From contig CAISUE010000037.1 in assembly GCA_903888615.1 (NCBI GenBank), positions 1 to 41,761 on the forward strand: 41,761 nucleotides of DNA, read 5' to 3'. Below are positions 34,510-41,761 of the stretch, in pieces (position 1 is the first letter of the stretch; the number at the start of each line of letters is the position of its first letter). Position numbers and translations under genes: made by a program. The notes below the pieces were generated by a model, which saw only the letters and a list, made by a program, of their open reading frames with translations, had not been told where the DNA came from and searched no databases. The DNA comes from an uncultured Gammaproteobacteria bacterium. Lineage in GTDB: Bacteria > Pseudomonadota > Gammaproteobacteria > CAISUE01.

Positions 34510-36138
34510 TTAAACCCATGTAAACTCAGTAATAATTTGAACCGCAGAAACATGCTGCTTTTCAATGACTATATATTGATTCGCTACCTGTTGATTGAAT
34601 GTTGGATAAAAAAATCCTGTTTCAATAATAAGTGCTTCAGAACTGCTAATCGTAGCAACCCTACCAACCGCATTACTCAATAGAGCATTTTTTTCATTAA
34701 GTCTGAATACAATAAGACTTGGGTGAAAATGAAAATACAATTTACTGGTGTGAACAGCATTGCTCGTAACCGTGTCTTTGATCGTCAATGACTGATCAGT
34801 CAAACACCAAATCCGCGTATGAATGGGTTTGGCTGCTAAGCGTAAATAACCATTGTGGCTAGCCGTTAACGATGATGTATGGTCATCAACTAGCGTTTTT
34901 ATGTTAAAAACGCGTGCCCTTCGCGCCACTCTAAACGCACCCCATACATCAGAAGAATTTTCATCGTCAATAACTAGCGTATTGTGTGCAGAAGTACTTC
35001 GCTGCTTGGCTCTTAACGCATTATTTTCATAAGTCGAGGTACCAGAATTGACTAAAATACGTTGAGTTTTCAATGAAAATTCACAACTTAAGGTATCGGC
35101 ATGCGCATGACCTGGTAAATAATGAGGACCCACTGCAGCAATATCCGCAAGTAACACCGCACTCGCATTTTGTAAACGGCAATAACCACTCGCCACTAAA
35201 TGGTGCACGTTAGCTTTGACAGGTAAAGGCACATGTACATTCAAGCGCCTCGCATAACGATGTAATTCTGCTAAAGAAAGCGCTATTTTAAACGCACTGT
35301 CGTTAAAAAAAGACAGTTGACCATCTGGATGCGTCATCGTCTGCAACCATGCCAACATGTTAGTGATGATTATAGGCCAAAGTATTGGTACGGTTAAGCC
35401 GTAGCATTGATATAACTGGATCACATCCAAAAGGTCTTCTAAAATAATACTGTGGTACATCGGGCTTAATTCAAAATGTGCGCCATCCGCTAAAATTTGC
35501 GCCGGTAATTGTTTAGCGAAAATTCGCGCGCCTTTATTAAACCACAGTTTAGCCTCTTTACCTTCAAAGAAAATACCTGCATACACTAAAGCCTTGGCAT
35601 TCGCTAATAGATGATTGCCTAACAAATGCCATTCTAGGCGCTTCATTAAAAAACGTACTTGCAATACTAAACTATGTTGCATTTCAGTCGTTAATACATT
35701 GCCACGCAACGCCCATTTAAGCCAATTGACAATACGTAAAGATAAAGGATAGGGTTCCCAGCCATTACCTTTCCCGACTGGATTTTCAGCAATCCATCTC
35801 AGTATTAAAATAGAATGCCATTGGGTACGTTCATGTGCATTTTCAGCATTTAAATCATCAAAATAATGCAGATTGTACAGCCATAATTTTTCATAATTTG
35901 GATTATTCCAACACGTTTCTGAAGAAATATCCTGTGCTTTATTTAAAAAGCACACAGTAGTTTCATTGATGAAAGCCGATTTTTTTAGCGTCATTAAGGG
36001 TTTATTATTGAAATTTCTTAATTTTACTTCACTAATCGCGTATTTTATCGTGGTTTTTTTAAAGCGATAAAAAAGTCGCCAAGAAATTTGACTGGCTTTT
36101 AAATATTTAAGCGTATGGTAATATTTTACAAAATTCAT
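34510..36138 (-). CDS. Heparinase II/III-family protein (polysaccharide lyase fold)
   Basis: This 542-residue protein has an alpha/alpha-toroid N-terminal half (LYNLHYFDDLNAENAHERTQ, YPLSLRIVNWLKWAL, GNHLLANAKALVYAGIFF, HFELSPMYHSIILEDLLDV) and a C-terminal beta-sandwich half (LPGHAHADTLSCEFSL, STSAHNTLVIDDENSSDVWG). It has no signal peptide. Proteins of this type are regularly encoded in O-antigen and exopolysaccharide clusters beside a two-domain oxidoreductase, as here, and their reaction in synthesis is not established. The His-x-His and the late Asn/Asp cluster keep the lyase-like site. It lies three bases from both neighbours. Confidence 0.85.
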   Translation of the reverse strand: MNFVKYYHTLKYLKASQISWRLFYRFKKTTIKYAISEVKLRNFNNKPLMTLKKSAFINETTVCFLNKAQDISSETCWNNPNYEKLWLYNLHYFDDLNAENAHERTQWHSILILRWIAENPVGKGNGWEPYPLSLRIVNWLKWALRGNVLTTEMQHSLVLQVRFLMKRLEWHLLGNHLLANAKALVYAGIFFEGKEAKLWFNKGARIFAKQLPAQILADGAHFELSPMYHSIILEDLLDVIQLYQCYGLTVPILWPIIITNMLAWLQTMTHPDGQLSFFNDSAFKIALSLAELHRYARRLNVHVPLPVKANVHHLVASGYCRLQNASAVLLADIAAVGPHYLPGHAHADTLSCEFSLKTQRILVNSGTSTYENNALRAKQRSTSAHNTLVIDDENSSDVWGAFRVARRARVFNIKTLVDDHTSSLTASHNGYLRLAAKPIHTRIWCLTDQSLTIKDTVTSNAVHTSKLYFHFHPSLIVFRLNEKNALLSNAVGRVATISSSEALIIETGFFYPTFNQQVANQYIVIEKQHVSAVQIITEFTWV

Positions 36139-36141
36139 TTA

Positions 36142-38238
36142 CTAACCACGCAATTTTTTCACTAAATCCAAACACACTTGTTGAACTTCAAAAATTTCAG
36201 CCAGCGGTATAGGCGCTAAACCTACACTTAATCCATTGACAAATGCAGCTGCACAAGCCTCTTGCCCTTTGTCTTGACGCCATAAATTACATTTGGTGAA
36301 TTTTCTAAACCCAAAACCACGCATTTTTCTAAAATTATCAATGACAATTATTTTTCCATCGGTGAAAATTTCTAAGCGTTCTTTTGGAAAGGATTTGTGG
36401 CCATTAGCCATATAATGAATCGTTCCTAGCGAATTATCTGCAAAAATTAGTGTAATAGTAAGTTGATCTTCTTGTGAATTAATGGCTATTACATCGGCGT
36501 TAATAATGGAACAATTGGCTATAAATCGCAAAAGGTCGATGAAATGGCAGACTTCACCTAACAACCGTCGGCCACCGCGAGCAATATCTTGACTCCAATG
36601 TTCTTTAGGAATAAAGCCGGCATTGATCGTCATGATCATGTGTTTTGGGGCAGATATTGGCTGCAATAATATTTTAACTCTTTGAATATGTGCTGCAAAG
36701 CGGCGATTGAAACCCACCATCAGCAATTTATCCATTAACTGAGCATTTTTAATCGCTTCAAATTCGGTTTGTGTTAAACACAGGGGTTTTTCCACAAAAA
36801 CGTGTTTGCCAGCTGCCAATGCTTGAATAACTAACTCGGCATGACTATTATGTTGCGTGGCAATTACCACCGCGTTAATGGTCGGATCCTTTAAGATGAG
36901 CTTATTATCAGTCGTAGCTAATTGAAAACCCCATTTTTTACCAAAATGGACGGCACTAATCCCACCCCGAGAACTTAATACTTTACAATTTACAGCGGTT
37001 TTTTTAAACGCAGGTAATAATACTCGACTCGCATAATTACCCGAACCCATAAAACCCAATATAGAATGAGCATTGCTGGGAATAACATTCGTGACAACAG
37101 TGGATTGAATCAGCACACCGAGACTGGTGTCAGAAGAATAATTTAATAAAATACCCAAGGAGGATTCTTTACCCGTCAATAAATCATAGGCTTGTTCGAC
37201 GTGTTCGAATAAAAAACGGTGAGTAATTAAACATAACACATTGATTTTTTTAGCCGCCAGCAATTCAAGAAAAGCTTCGAAATTACGTTGCTCGGTCCAT
37301 CGCACAAAACCCAGTGGATAATCCTGACCTTGCTGTTCGTAAGCCGGATCATAACGACCCGGTCCATACGAACAAGACACTTGAAAACTTAATTCTTTTT
37401 CAAAAAAATCTGCCCGTGATAAATTTAATCCCGTTACACCAATTAAAACAATGCGGCCACGTTTACGGCACATCTTTGCGGCGGTTGATACTGGTTCATT
37501 GCTGGCTGTCGCAGCAGTAATCAATACCCCATCCACTCCGCGGTTATTTGAAAATGATTCGGCCACGGATAAAGGGTTAACATCACTGGCTAATAATAAA
37601 GTATCTGCACCCAATTGCTTCGCTAACGCACAGCGATCGCTATCAAAATCCAAGCCTAATACTTTACAACCATTGGCGTGCAATAATTGCACTGTCAACA
37701 AACCGACCAAACCTAAACCCATGACCACAAAACATTCACCTAAAGTGGGTTGTGCTAACCGTACGCCTTGCAAAGCGATTGCACCCAGAACAGTAAAGCT
37801 CGCTTCTTCGTCACTAACCACATCGGGTATTTTGGCACATAAATGTTTCGAGACGCAGACGATTTCGGCATGAGGGCCATTGGATACTACGCGGTCACCC
37901 ATTTGATAGCCATGAACATCATGACCTTTGTCAATAATGATGCCGACATTAGAATAACCCATGGGCAGTGCTTGATCGAGTTTACTTTTCACCGCATCAA
38001 GCGTCGTCAACAATCCATCAGTGGCGATTTTTCCGATGACTTGTTTCACTTTATCTGGTTGTTGACGTGCTTTAGCCAGTAAATTTCCTTTACCAAATTC
38101 AATTAGCATTCTTTCTGTGCCCGCAGAAATAAGGCTATGATGGGTTCGAATGAGTAATTGCTGAGCATTAATCAGTGGACACGGAACGTCTATCAATTGT
38201 GTTGCACCCGTTTTTAAACTTTGTAAGAGTTGTTTCAT
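36142..38238 (-). CDS. Two-domain oxidoreductase (zinc-type alcohol dehydrogenase plus Gfo/Idh/MocA)
   Basis: This 698-residue fusion has an N-terminal medium-chain dehydrogenase-like domain (HHSLISAGTERMLIEFGKGNL near the start, glycine motif GLGLVGLL about residue 174) and a C-terminal Gfo/Idh/MocA domain from about residue 385 (GFMGSGNYASRV, then FVEKPLCLT with the family EKP at about 482, and GEVCHFIDLLRF). The ATG at 38238 is chosen because the family begins MKQLLQ; the frame is open to 38340, which would add 34 atypical residues overlapping asnB. Such fusions are found with heparinase II/III proteins in surface-polysaccharide loci and probably act on a nucleotide or lipid-linked sugar. 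Confidence 0.87.
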   Translation of the reverse strand: MKQLLQSLKTGATQLIDVPCPLINAQQLLIRTHHSLISAGTERMLIEFGKGNLLAKARQQPDKVKQVIGKIATDGLLTTLDAVKSKLDQALPMGYSNVGIIIDKGHDVHGYQMGDRVVSNGPHAEIVCVSKHLCAKIPDVVSDEEASFTVLGAIALQGVRLAQPTLGECFVVMGLGLVGLLTVQLLHANGCKVLGLDFDSDRCALAKQLGADTLLLASDVNPLSVAESFSNNRGVDGVLITAATASNEPVSTAAKMCRKRGRIVLIGVTGLNLSRADFFEKELSFQVSCSYGPGRYDPAYEQQGQDYPLGFVRWTEQRNFEAFLELLAAKKINVLCLITHRFLFEHVEQAYDLLTGKESSLGILLNYSSDTSLGVLIQSTVVTNVIPSNAHSILGFMGSGNYASRVLLPAFKKTAVNCKVLSSRGGISAVHFGKKWGFQLATTDNKLILKDPTINAVVIATQHNSHAELVIQALAAGKHVFVEKPLCLTQTEFEAIKNAQLMDKLLMVGFNRRFAAHIQRVKILLQPISAPKHMIMTINAGFIPKEHWSQDIARGGRRLLGEVCHFIDLLRFIANCSIINADVIAINSQEDQLTITLIFADNSLGTIHYMANGHKSFPKERLEIFTDGKIIVIDNFRKMRGFGFRKFTKCNLWRQDKGQEACAAAFVNGLSVGLAPIPLAEIFEVQQVCLDLVKKLRG

Positions 38239-38266
38239 AAAATAAATTAATAAATTAATAAATTCG

Positions 38267-40246
38267 TTAAAAAGAAAAAGTTTTATTATCGATATAAATT
38301 TGACACCATAATTCAATCGATAGTGCGGAGAAAATCGCATAAGCGCCGTCTACTTGTCCAGCTCTATCTAATTGAATAAATTTTTGCATTGCTGTTGCAT
38401 CAAAAATACCTCTGGCATTGATCACTTCAGGTGACAGCACAGAATCCACTAAAAATTTTAATTCATTTTTAAGCCAAGAGCGAATAGGTGCGCCAAAACC
38501 AGACTTTTTTCGATAAATAATATCACGCGGTAAATATGGCTCCATAGCTAACTTAAAAATAGATTTACCTATGCTTCCTTGTTGTTTCAAGCCGACTGGA
38601 ATTTTTGTAGAAAAATTCACTAAATCACGATCTAATAATGGCACGCGAACTTCAACACCAGCTGCCATTGAAGTTTTATCTGTATAATTTAAATTATGAT
38701 CGGCGAGAAAATGTTTTATTTCTAAATACAACATTTGATTCAAGCGTTCGGTATTTTTAGGAATGCGTTGCAAATTCACAAGCAGTGGTGAAAACGTATT
38801 AAGTGACTGTGTTTTTTCATGCATCATAGGACTGTATAATCCTCTACGCGTTTCTTCGTCACCCCACAAAAAATAACTCGCTATGCGTTGCTGTGAAGAT
38901 AACCCCATAGAAGCTAAGCCTTTCGTTAAGCGTCGTAAAAATAAATTATTTTTTGTGCCTGGTGGAAAAATTCTTGGGATTTTTTTACCAAGTTTTTGAA
39001 GTGAAAGTGGCAACCATGCCCAATAGCGCTCTAATTGCAAGGCATAATGACGACGATAACCGCTAAATATATCATCACCACCCGCGCCTGACAATAAGAC
39101 TTTAATACCATCTTCGTGCGCGTGTTGAGCAATAAGTAAAGCATTAATAACCGCAGGATCTGCTTGTGGTTCATCCAAGTGATAGAGTAATTGTGGTAAC
39201 TTTAGTATTTCTTTGGGTTCAATAATAATGGTTCTTAAATCCACATCTAAGTGTCTAGCAACTTTTTTGGCGTAAGGTAAATCTGGAGCGTTTCCCTCAT
39301 TATCATAATGATCAGAAAATCCAATACAATAGCATTGAATTTTTTTATTTGGCTGAAGTTTTCGCATCATTGCAACCACTGCACTAGAATCTAAACCACC
39401 CGAAAGAAACGCTCCTAAAGGAACATCTGACATCAATTGCCGTTTAACAGCTTGCTCAAGATAATGGGCCAATTCTTCGGCAATATATTGGGGCTTATTT
39501 TCAAAAACGGTTTGGCCATAGGGGATATCGTAAAAATACCAGGTTTTTTTAATGTGGTTTTGACGTACCAACATGGCTTGACCTGGTTCAAATTTTCGAA
39601 TATCAACAAATGCAGTTTGTGGTGCAGGACACCATAAATAAGAGAAATAAGCATGAATGGCAGCATAATTTATTTCACGAGATATATTTTTGGATTGTAA
39701 TAACGATTTTAATTCAGAAGAAAATAAAAACCCACTTTGCGTCTGCGCATAGTAGAGAGGTTTAACACCTAAACCGTCACGCGCTAATAAAAGATCTCCT
39801 TGTTGCATGCCATCTTTTTGACCGTTTTTTCTACCATCGTACAGTGCAAAAGAAAATATTCCATTTAATTGTTCAAGCATTGCACAACCATATTCAGCAT
39901 AAAGATGTAACAAAACTTCAGTATCGGTTTTACTATGAAACTGATGGCCTTTTTTGATAAGTAAATCACGCAACGCTTGATAATTGTATAATTCACCATT
40001 ATAAATTAACCAAAGCTTATTGTTAGCATCAGCCGAGTAAACTTGACAACAATGACAATTTACAGTCATAGGTTGATGACCTTGCGGCGACAAATCTATA
40101 ATAGCCAATCGTCGATGACCTAGGCCTGTTAAATTATTTAACAACAGTTCACCTACACCATCAGGCCCACGGTGAGCAATTTTACTCAACATGTTTGAGA
40201 GTAAAACTTCAGTAAACTCACCTTGAAAACCAACAATTCCACACAT
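38267..40246 (-). CDS. asnB: Asparagine-synthase-type amidotransferase (AsnB family)
   Basis: With the start at 40246 the protein begins MCGIVGFQG, placing the glutaminase nucleophile at Cys2 after Met removal. The class II amidotransferase domain follows (RGPDG, NGELYN, SKTDTEVLLHLYAEYG), then the ATP-pyrophosphatase domain with SGGLDSS (282-288) and LSGAGGDDIFSGYRRH. It has 659 residues, about 100 more than E. coli AsnB (554). Relatives in exopolysaccharide clusters are thought to amidate or otherwise modify the sugar. Lasso-peptide cyclases also belong to this family, but the intact glutaminase half and the position among sugar genes favour the polysaccharide role. The frame is open to 40294, but the extra 16 residues are not part of the protein. 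Confidence 0.88.
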   Translation of the reverse strand: MCGIVGFQGEFTEVLLSNMLSKIAHRGPDGVGELLLNNLTGLGHRRLAIIDLSPQGHQPMTVNCHCCQVYSADANNKLWLIYNGELYNYQALRDLLIKKGHQFHSKTDTEVLLHLYAEYGCAMLEQLNGIFSFALYDGRKNGQKDGMQQGDLLLARDGLGVKPLYYAQTQSGFLFSSELKSLLQSKNISREINYAAIHAYFSYLWCPAPQTAFVDIRKFEPGQAMLVRQNHIKKTWYFYDIPYGQTVFENKPQYIAEELAHYLEQAVKRQLMSDVPLGAFLSGGLDSSAVVAMMRKLQPNKKIQCYCIGFSDHYDNEGNAPDLPYAKKVARHLDVDLRTIIIEPKEILKLPQLLYHLDEPQADPAVINALLIAQHAHEDGIKVLLSGAGGDDIFSGYRRHYALQLERYWAWLPLSLQKLGKKIPRIFPPGTKNNLFLRRLTKGLASMGLSSQQRIASYFLWGDEETRRGLYSPMMHEKTQSLNTFSPLLVNLQRIPKNTERLNQMLYLEIKHFLADHNLNYTDKTSMAAGVEVRVPLLDRDLVNFSTKIPVGLKQQGSIGKSIFKLAMEPYLPRDIIYRKKSGFGAPIRSWLKNELKFLVDSVLSPEVINARGIFDATAMQKFIQLDRAGQVDGAYAIFSALSIELWCQIYIDNKTFSF

Positions 40247-40259
40247 AAAATACCTTAGC

Positions 40260-41405
40260 TTATGATTTTTTTTGTAGTTTAGCCATATCGGCACAAAACG
40301 AGAATGTTTCTAATGTACAACGTGACCATTTAAATACCTCGGAATATTTTTTTGCGCGAGCAGCAAGATCAGTGCGTAATGTTAAATCAGTTAATAATGA
40401 CTTAATGGCTGCGGCAATTTCATAAGGATTTTCAGGATCAAAGTAAATACCAGCGTCTTTCAATAGCTCACTCATTGCACCTTTATTAGAGCAAGCGATG
40501 GGTAAGCCAGCCGCCATTGCTTCTTGAATAATAATAGAAATACTTTCACAACTAGATGCAAAAACAAAAATATCTGTTTTAGCATAAAAATCTGGTAATT
40601 TGTGATGAGAGACTTCGCCTAACACATGAATAAACGTTTTATCAGGATCGACTTGTTGAATGGCTTTTTTTAATAATTTTAAAGAATGATCATTACCAAC
40701 AGGTCCAATTAAATCCAATTCAACCATAAATCCTTCGTCACGCAAAAGTTTTACTGCATGAACAACATGCCATTGATGCTTATAAACATCAATAATGGAG
40801 ACATAAAGCAATCGAATCGGTTTATTTTTAAAGTTGTTTGACTTATTAACCGTTATTTTTTTAAAAAATGATTCGTGAATACCATGAGGAATAACAATGC
40901 TGTTAACTTGTTCACTATTTCTGACTGAGGCTTGAATAATGTTTTTAGCATAATTTGAAGGATAAATGGCCCCCATTGATTTTTTTAAAGTAAACCGCTG
41001 CGTTAAAGCTAATAGTTGACATTTAATATAAGTTTTAATGGAAGCTTGGAAATATCGCTTATTTTCTTTGGCGTCAAAAGGCAGCATATTTTGTAACATG
41101 GTGACATATGGCTTGCCAAAGTTAAAATAACTACCACCTGGAATCAATAAAATATCACATTCTTTTGCTTCACGTCGAAACGTAAAGATTAGCCAAACTA
41201 TTTTAAAAAACCAACTTTTTGTGGTTGGTATAGATTTTTTGACTAGCCAGGCTTTATTGGTAATATAATTAAGTGTATCGTTAGGTGCCCAAACAATGAC
41301 TTCGAAAAAACCCTGCTCCTCTGGATTAGCTGCTGCTAGCAGCTCCACGAGATGAGTAACGCCACCGCCCCGGCGAATATTAAACGCATTAATGCCTAAT
41401 CTCAT
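40260..41405 (-). CDS. GT4-family glycosyltransferase
   Basis: This 381-residue GT-B enzyme starts MRLGINAFNIRRGGGVTHL and has the donor-domain features RLLYVSIIDVYKHQWHVVHA, HVLGEVSHHKLPDFYAKTDIFVFASSCESISIIIQEAMAAGLPI (given here as two joined family motifs around E-S-I and Q-E-A-M-A) and LLKDAGIYFDPEN. The ATG at 41405 overlaps the TGA of the deacetylase gene (ATGA), supporting this start over the GTG at 41414. It probably adds one sugar of the repeat unit; donor and linkage are unknown. Confidence 0.88.
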   Translation of the reverse strand: MRLGINAFNIRRGGGVTHLVELLAAANPEEQGFFEVIVWAPNDTLNYITNKAWLVKKSIPTTKSWFFKIVWLIFTFRREAKECDILLIPGGSYFNFGKPYVTMLQNMLPFDAKENKRYFQASIKTYIKCQLLALTQRFTLKKSMGAIYPSNYAKNIIQASVRNSEQVNSIVIPHGIHESFFKKITVNKSNNFKNKPIRLLYVSIIDVYKHQWHVVHAVKLLRDEGFMVELDLIGPVGNDHSLKLLKKAIQQVDPDKTFIHVLGEVSHHKLPDFYAKTDIFVFASSCESISIIIQEAMAAGLPIACSNKGAMSELLKDAGIYFDPENPYEIAAAIKSLLTDLTLRTDLAARAKKYSEVFKWSRCTLETFSFCADMAKLQKKS

Positions 41406-41761
41406 AAAAAACACTTAATCTTTTGTATTAATCCCAAGAAATCCCATTTTCCTAAAATACAGTTTTTAAAGTCCGTTAAACTATAGTCATTACTAATGTT
41501 TAAGCGTGGCAAAGCTAGTGGGTCGCTATTAGTCAATAAAGGTCGATGAATAACAGCTGCTGCATAATGATAACCGGCTGCACGTACTTTTTTTTGTAAT
41601 GACACCGAATACTCACCCCAGGTATAAGCAAAATGCTGACAAGGTTGCTGTAAATACTGTTCAATTACCTTTTTAGAATTAGTAAGTTCTTTATCAACGA
41701 TATCACTCGGTTCGTTAGTAAAATGCAAATGATTCATACCATGAGAACCAAATTCCCAACC
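41402..41761 (-). CDS. Polysaccharide deacetylase (NodB family), C-terminal part
   Basis: The frame is open to the edge of the window at 41761, so the N-terminus is missing; 119 residues are seen. They begin WEFGSHGMNH, where His-x3-His is the second half of the NodB metal site (the catalytic Asp-Asp would lie upstream, outside the window). FAYTWGEYS follows, then LPRLNI, corresponding to the family Pro-Arg motif. The family removes acetyl groups from HexNAc in polysaccharides. A 111-residue frame starting at the ATG at 41737 is only a piece. It overlaps the next gene by four bases, so it belongs to the same operon, which continues beyond the window. Confidence 0.82.
   Translation of the reverse strand, partial: GWEFGSHGMNHLHFTNEPSDIVDKELTNSKKVIEQYLQQPCQHFAYTWGEYSVSLQKKVRAAGYHYAAAVIHRPLLTNSDPLALPRLNISNDYSLTDFKNCILGKWDFLGLIQKIKCFL

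Noticed and set aside
37451-37873. Plus-strand frame of 140 codons opposite the two-domain oxidoreductase
   Set aside because: The oxidoreductase motifs on the minus strand are unambiguous here; the opposite frame shows no motif.
38238-38266. Short A/T repeat (AAATTAAT units) between asnB and the oxidoreductase gene
   Set aside because: Two to three eight-base units in an A+T-rich spacer are not distinguishable from chance.

Overview
The window looks like a chromosomal segment of a moderately A+T-rich gammaproteobacterium. Housekeeping genes characteristic of that class are present: zipA, anmK, hslO, an rpsU-dnaG block, lnt, an opgG/opgH pair, uup and a Wza/Wzb/Wzc export set. The low GC, a yqeY gene between rpsU and dnaG, and small hydrophobic hairpin proteins would fit Legionellales or a similar host-associated group. 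That placement is an inference; no 16S rRNA or other decisive marker is present. No tRNA, rRNA, CRISPR array, integrase or insertion sequence was recognised. No gap between genes exceeds 300 bases; the largest are 4801-4987 and 13182-13352. Layout: (1) 1-4800, plus strand: the C-terminus of an aromatic amino acid permease, zipA, anmK, hslO (Hsp33), and a secreted repeat protein split by a frameshift. (2) 4988-11776, minus strand: one apparent operon driven by a good sigma70-type promoter upstream of rpsU, in the order rpsU, yqeY, dnaG, parE, HMG-CoA lyase, methylglutaconyl-CoA hydratase, hypothetical. It resembles the macromolecular-synthesis operon, but parE follows dnaG where rpoD is usual. 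(3) 11777-13181, minus strand: three tiny membrane-hairpin genes, the first two possibly one gene interrupted at a run of seven T. (4) 13353-22843, plus strand: yjjG-like nucleotidase, lnt, opgG, an unknown gene, opgH, an outer-membrane barrel gene with a frame break in its signal peptide, a thioesterase, and the ABC-F gene uup. (5) 22849-23658, plus strand: an HPr-kinase-like protein that converges on the last region. (6) 23663-41761, minus strand: a continuous, largely overlapping gene string of about 18 kb for an extracellular or surface polysaccharide. How region 6 works together: in transcription order it encodes a polysaccharide deacetylase (cut by the window edge), a GT4 glycosyltransferase, an AsnB-type amidotransferase, a two-domain oxidoreductase, a heparinase II/III-type protein, a second GT4, a WecA-like initiating transferase, a PglF/WbpM-type dehydratase, the Wzb phosphatase, the Wza export lipoprotein, the Wzc tyrosine kinase and an O-acyltransferase. 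It ends with a PqqD-like protein, a lasso B2-like protein and an NTP_transf_5 nucleotidyltransferase. Nucleotide-sugar modification, lipid-linked initiation, chain assembly, modification and export are therefore covered, but no flippase or polymerase is visible; these may lie beyond position 41761. The most unusual parts are: the PqqD, B2, nucleotidyltransferase and HprK-like set, which matches the accessory enzymes of kinase-bearing lasso-peptide clusters but has no visible precursor peptide or adjacent cyclase; the unknown gene wedged between opgG and opgH; the hairpin-protein operon; and three separate frame breaks, all repaired by adding one base and all in non-housekeeping genes.
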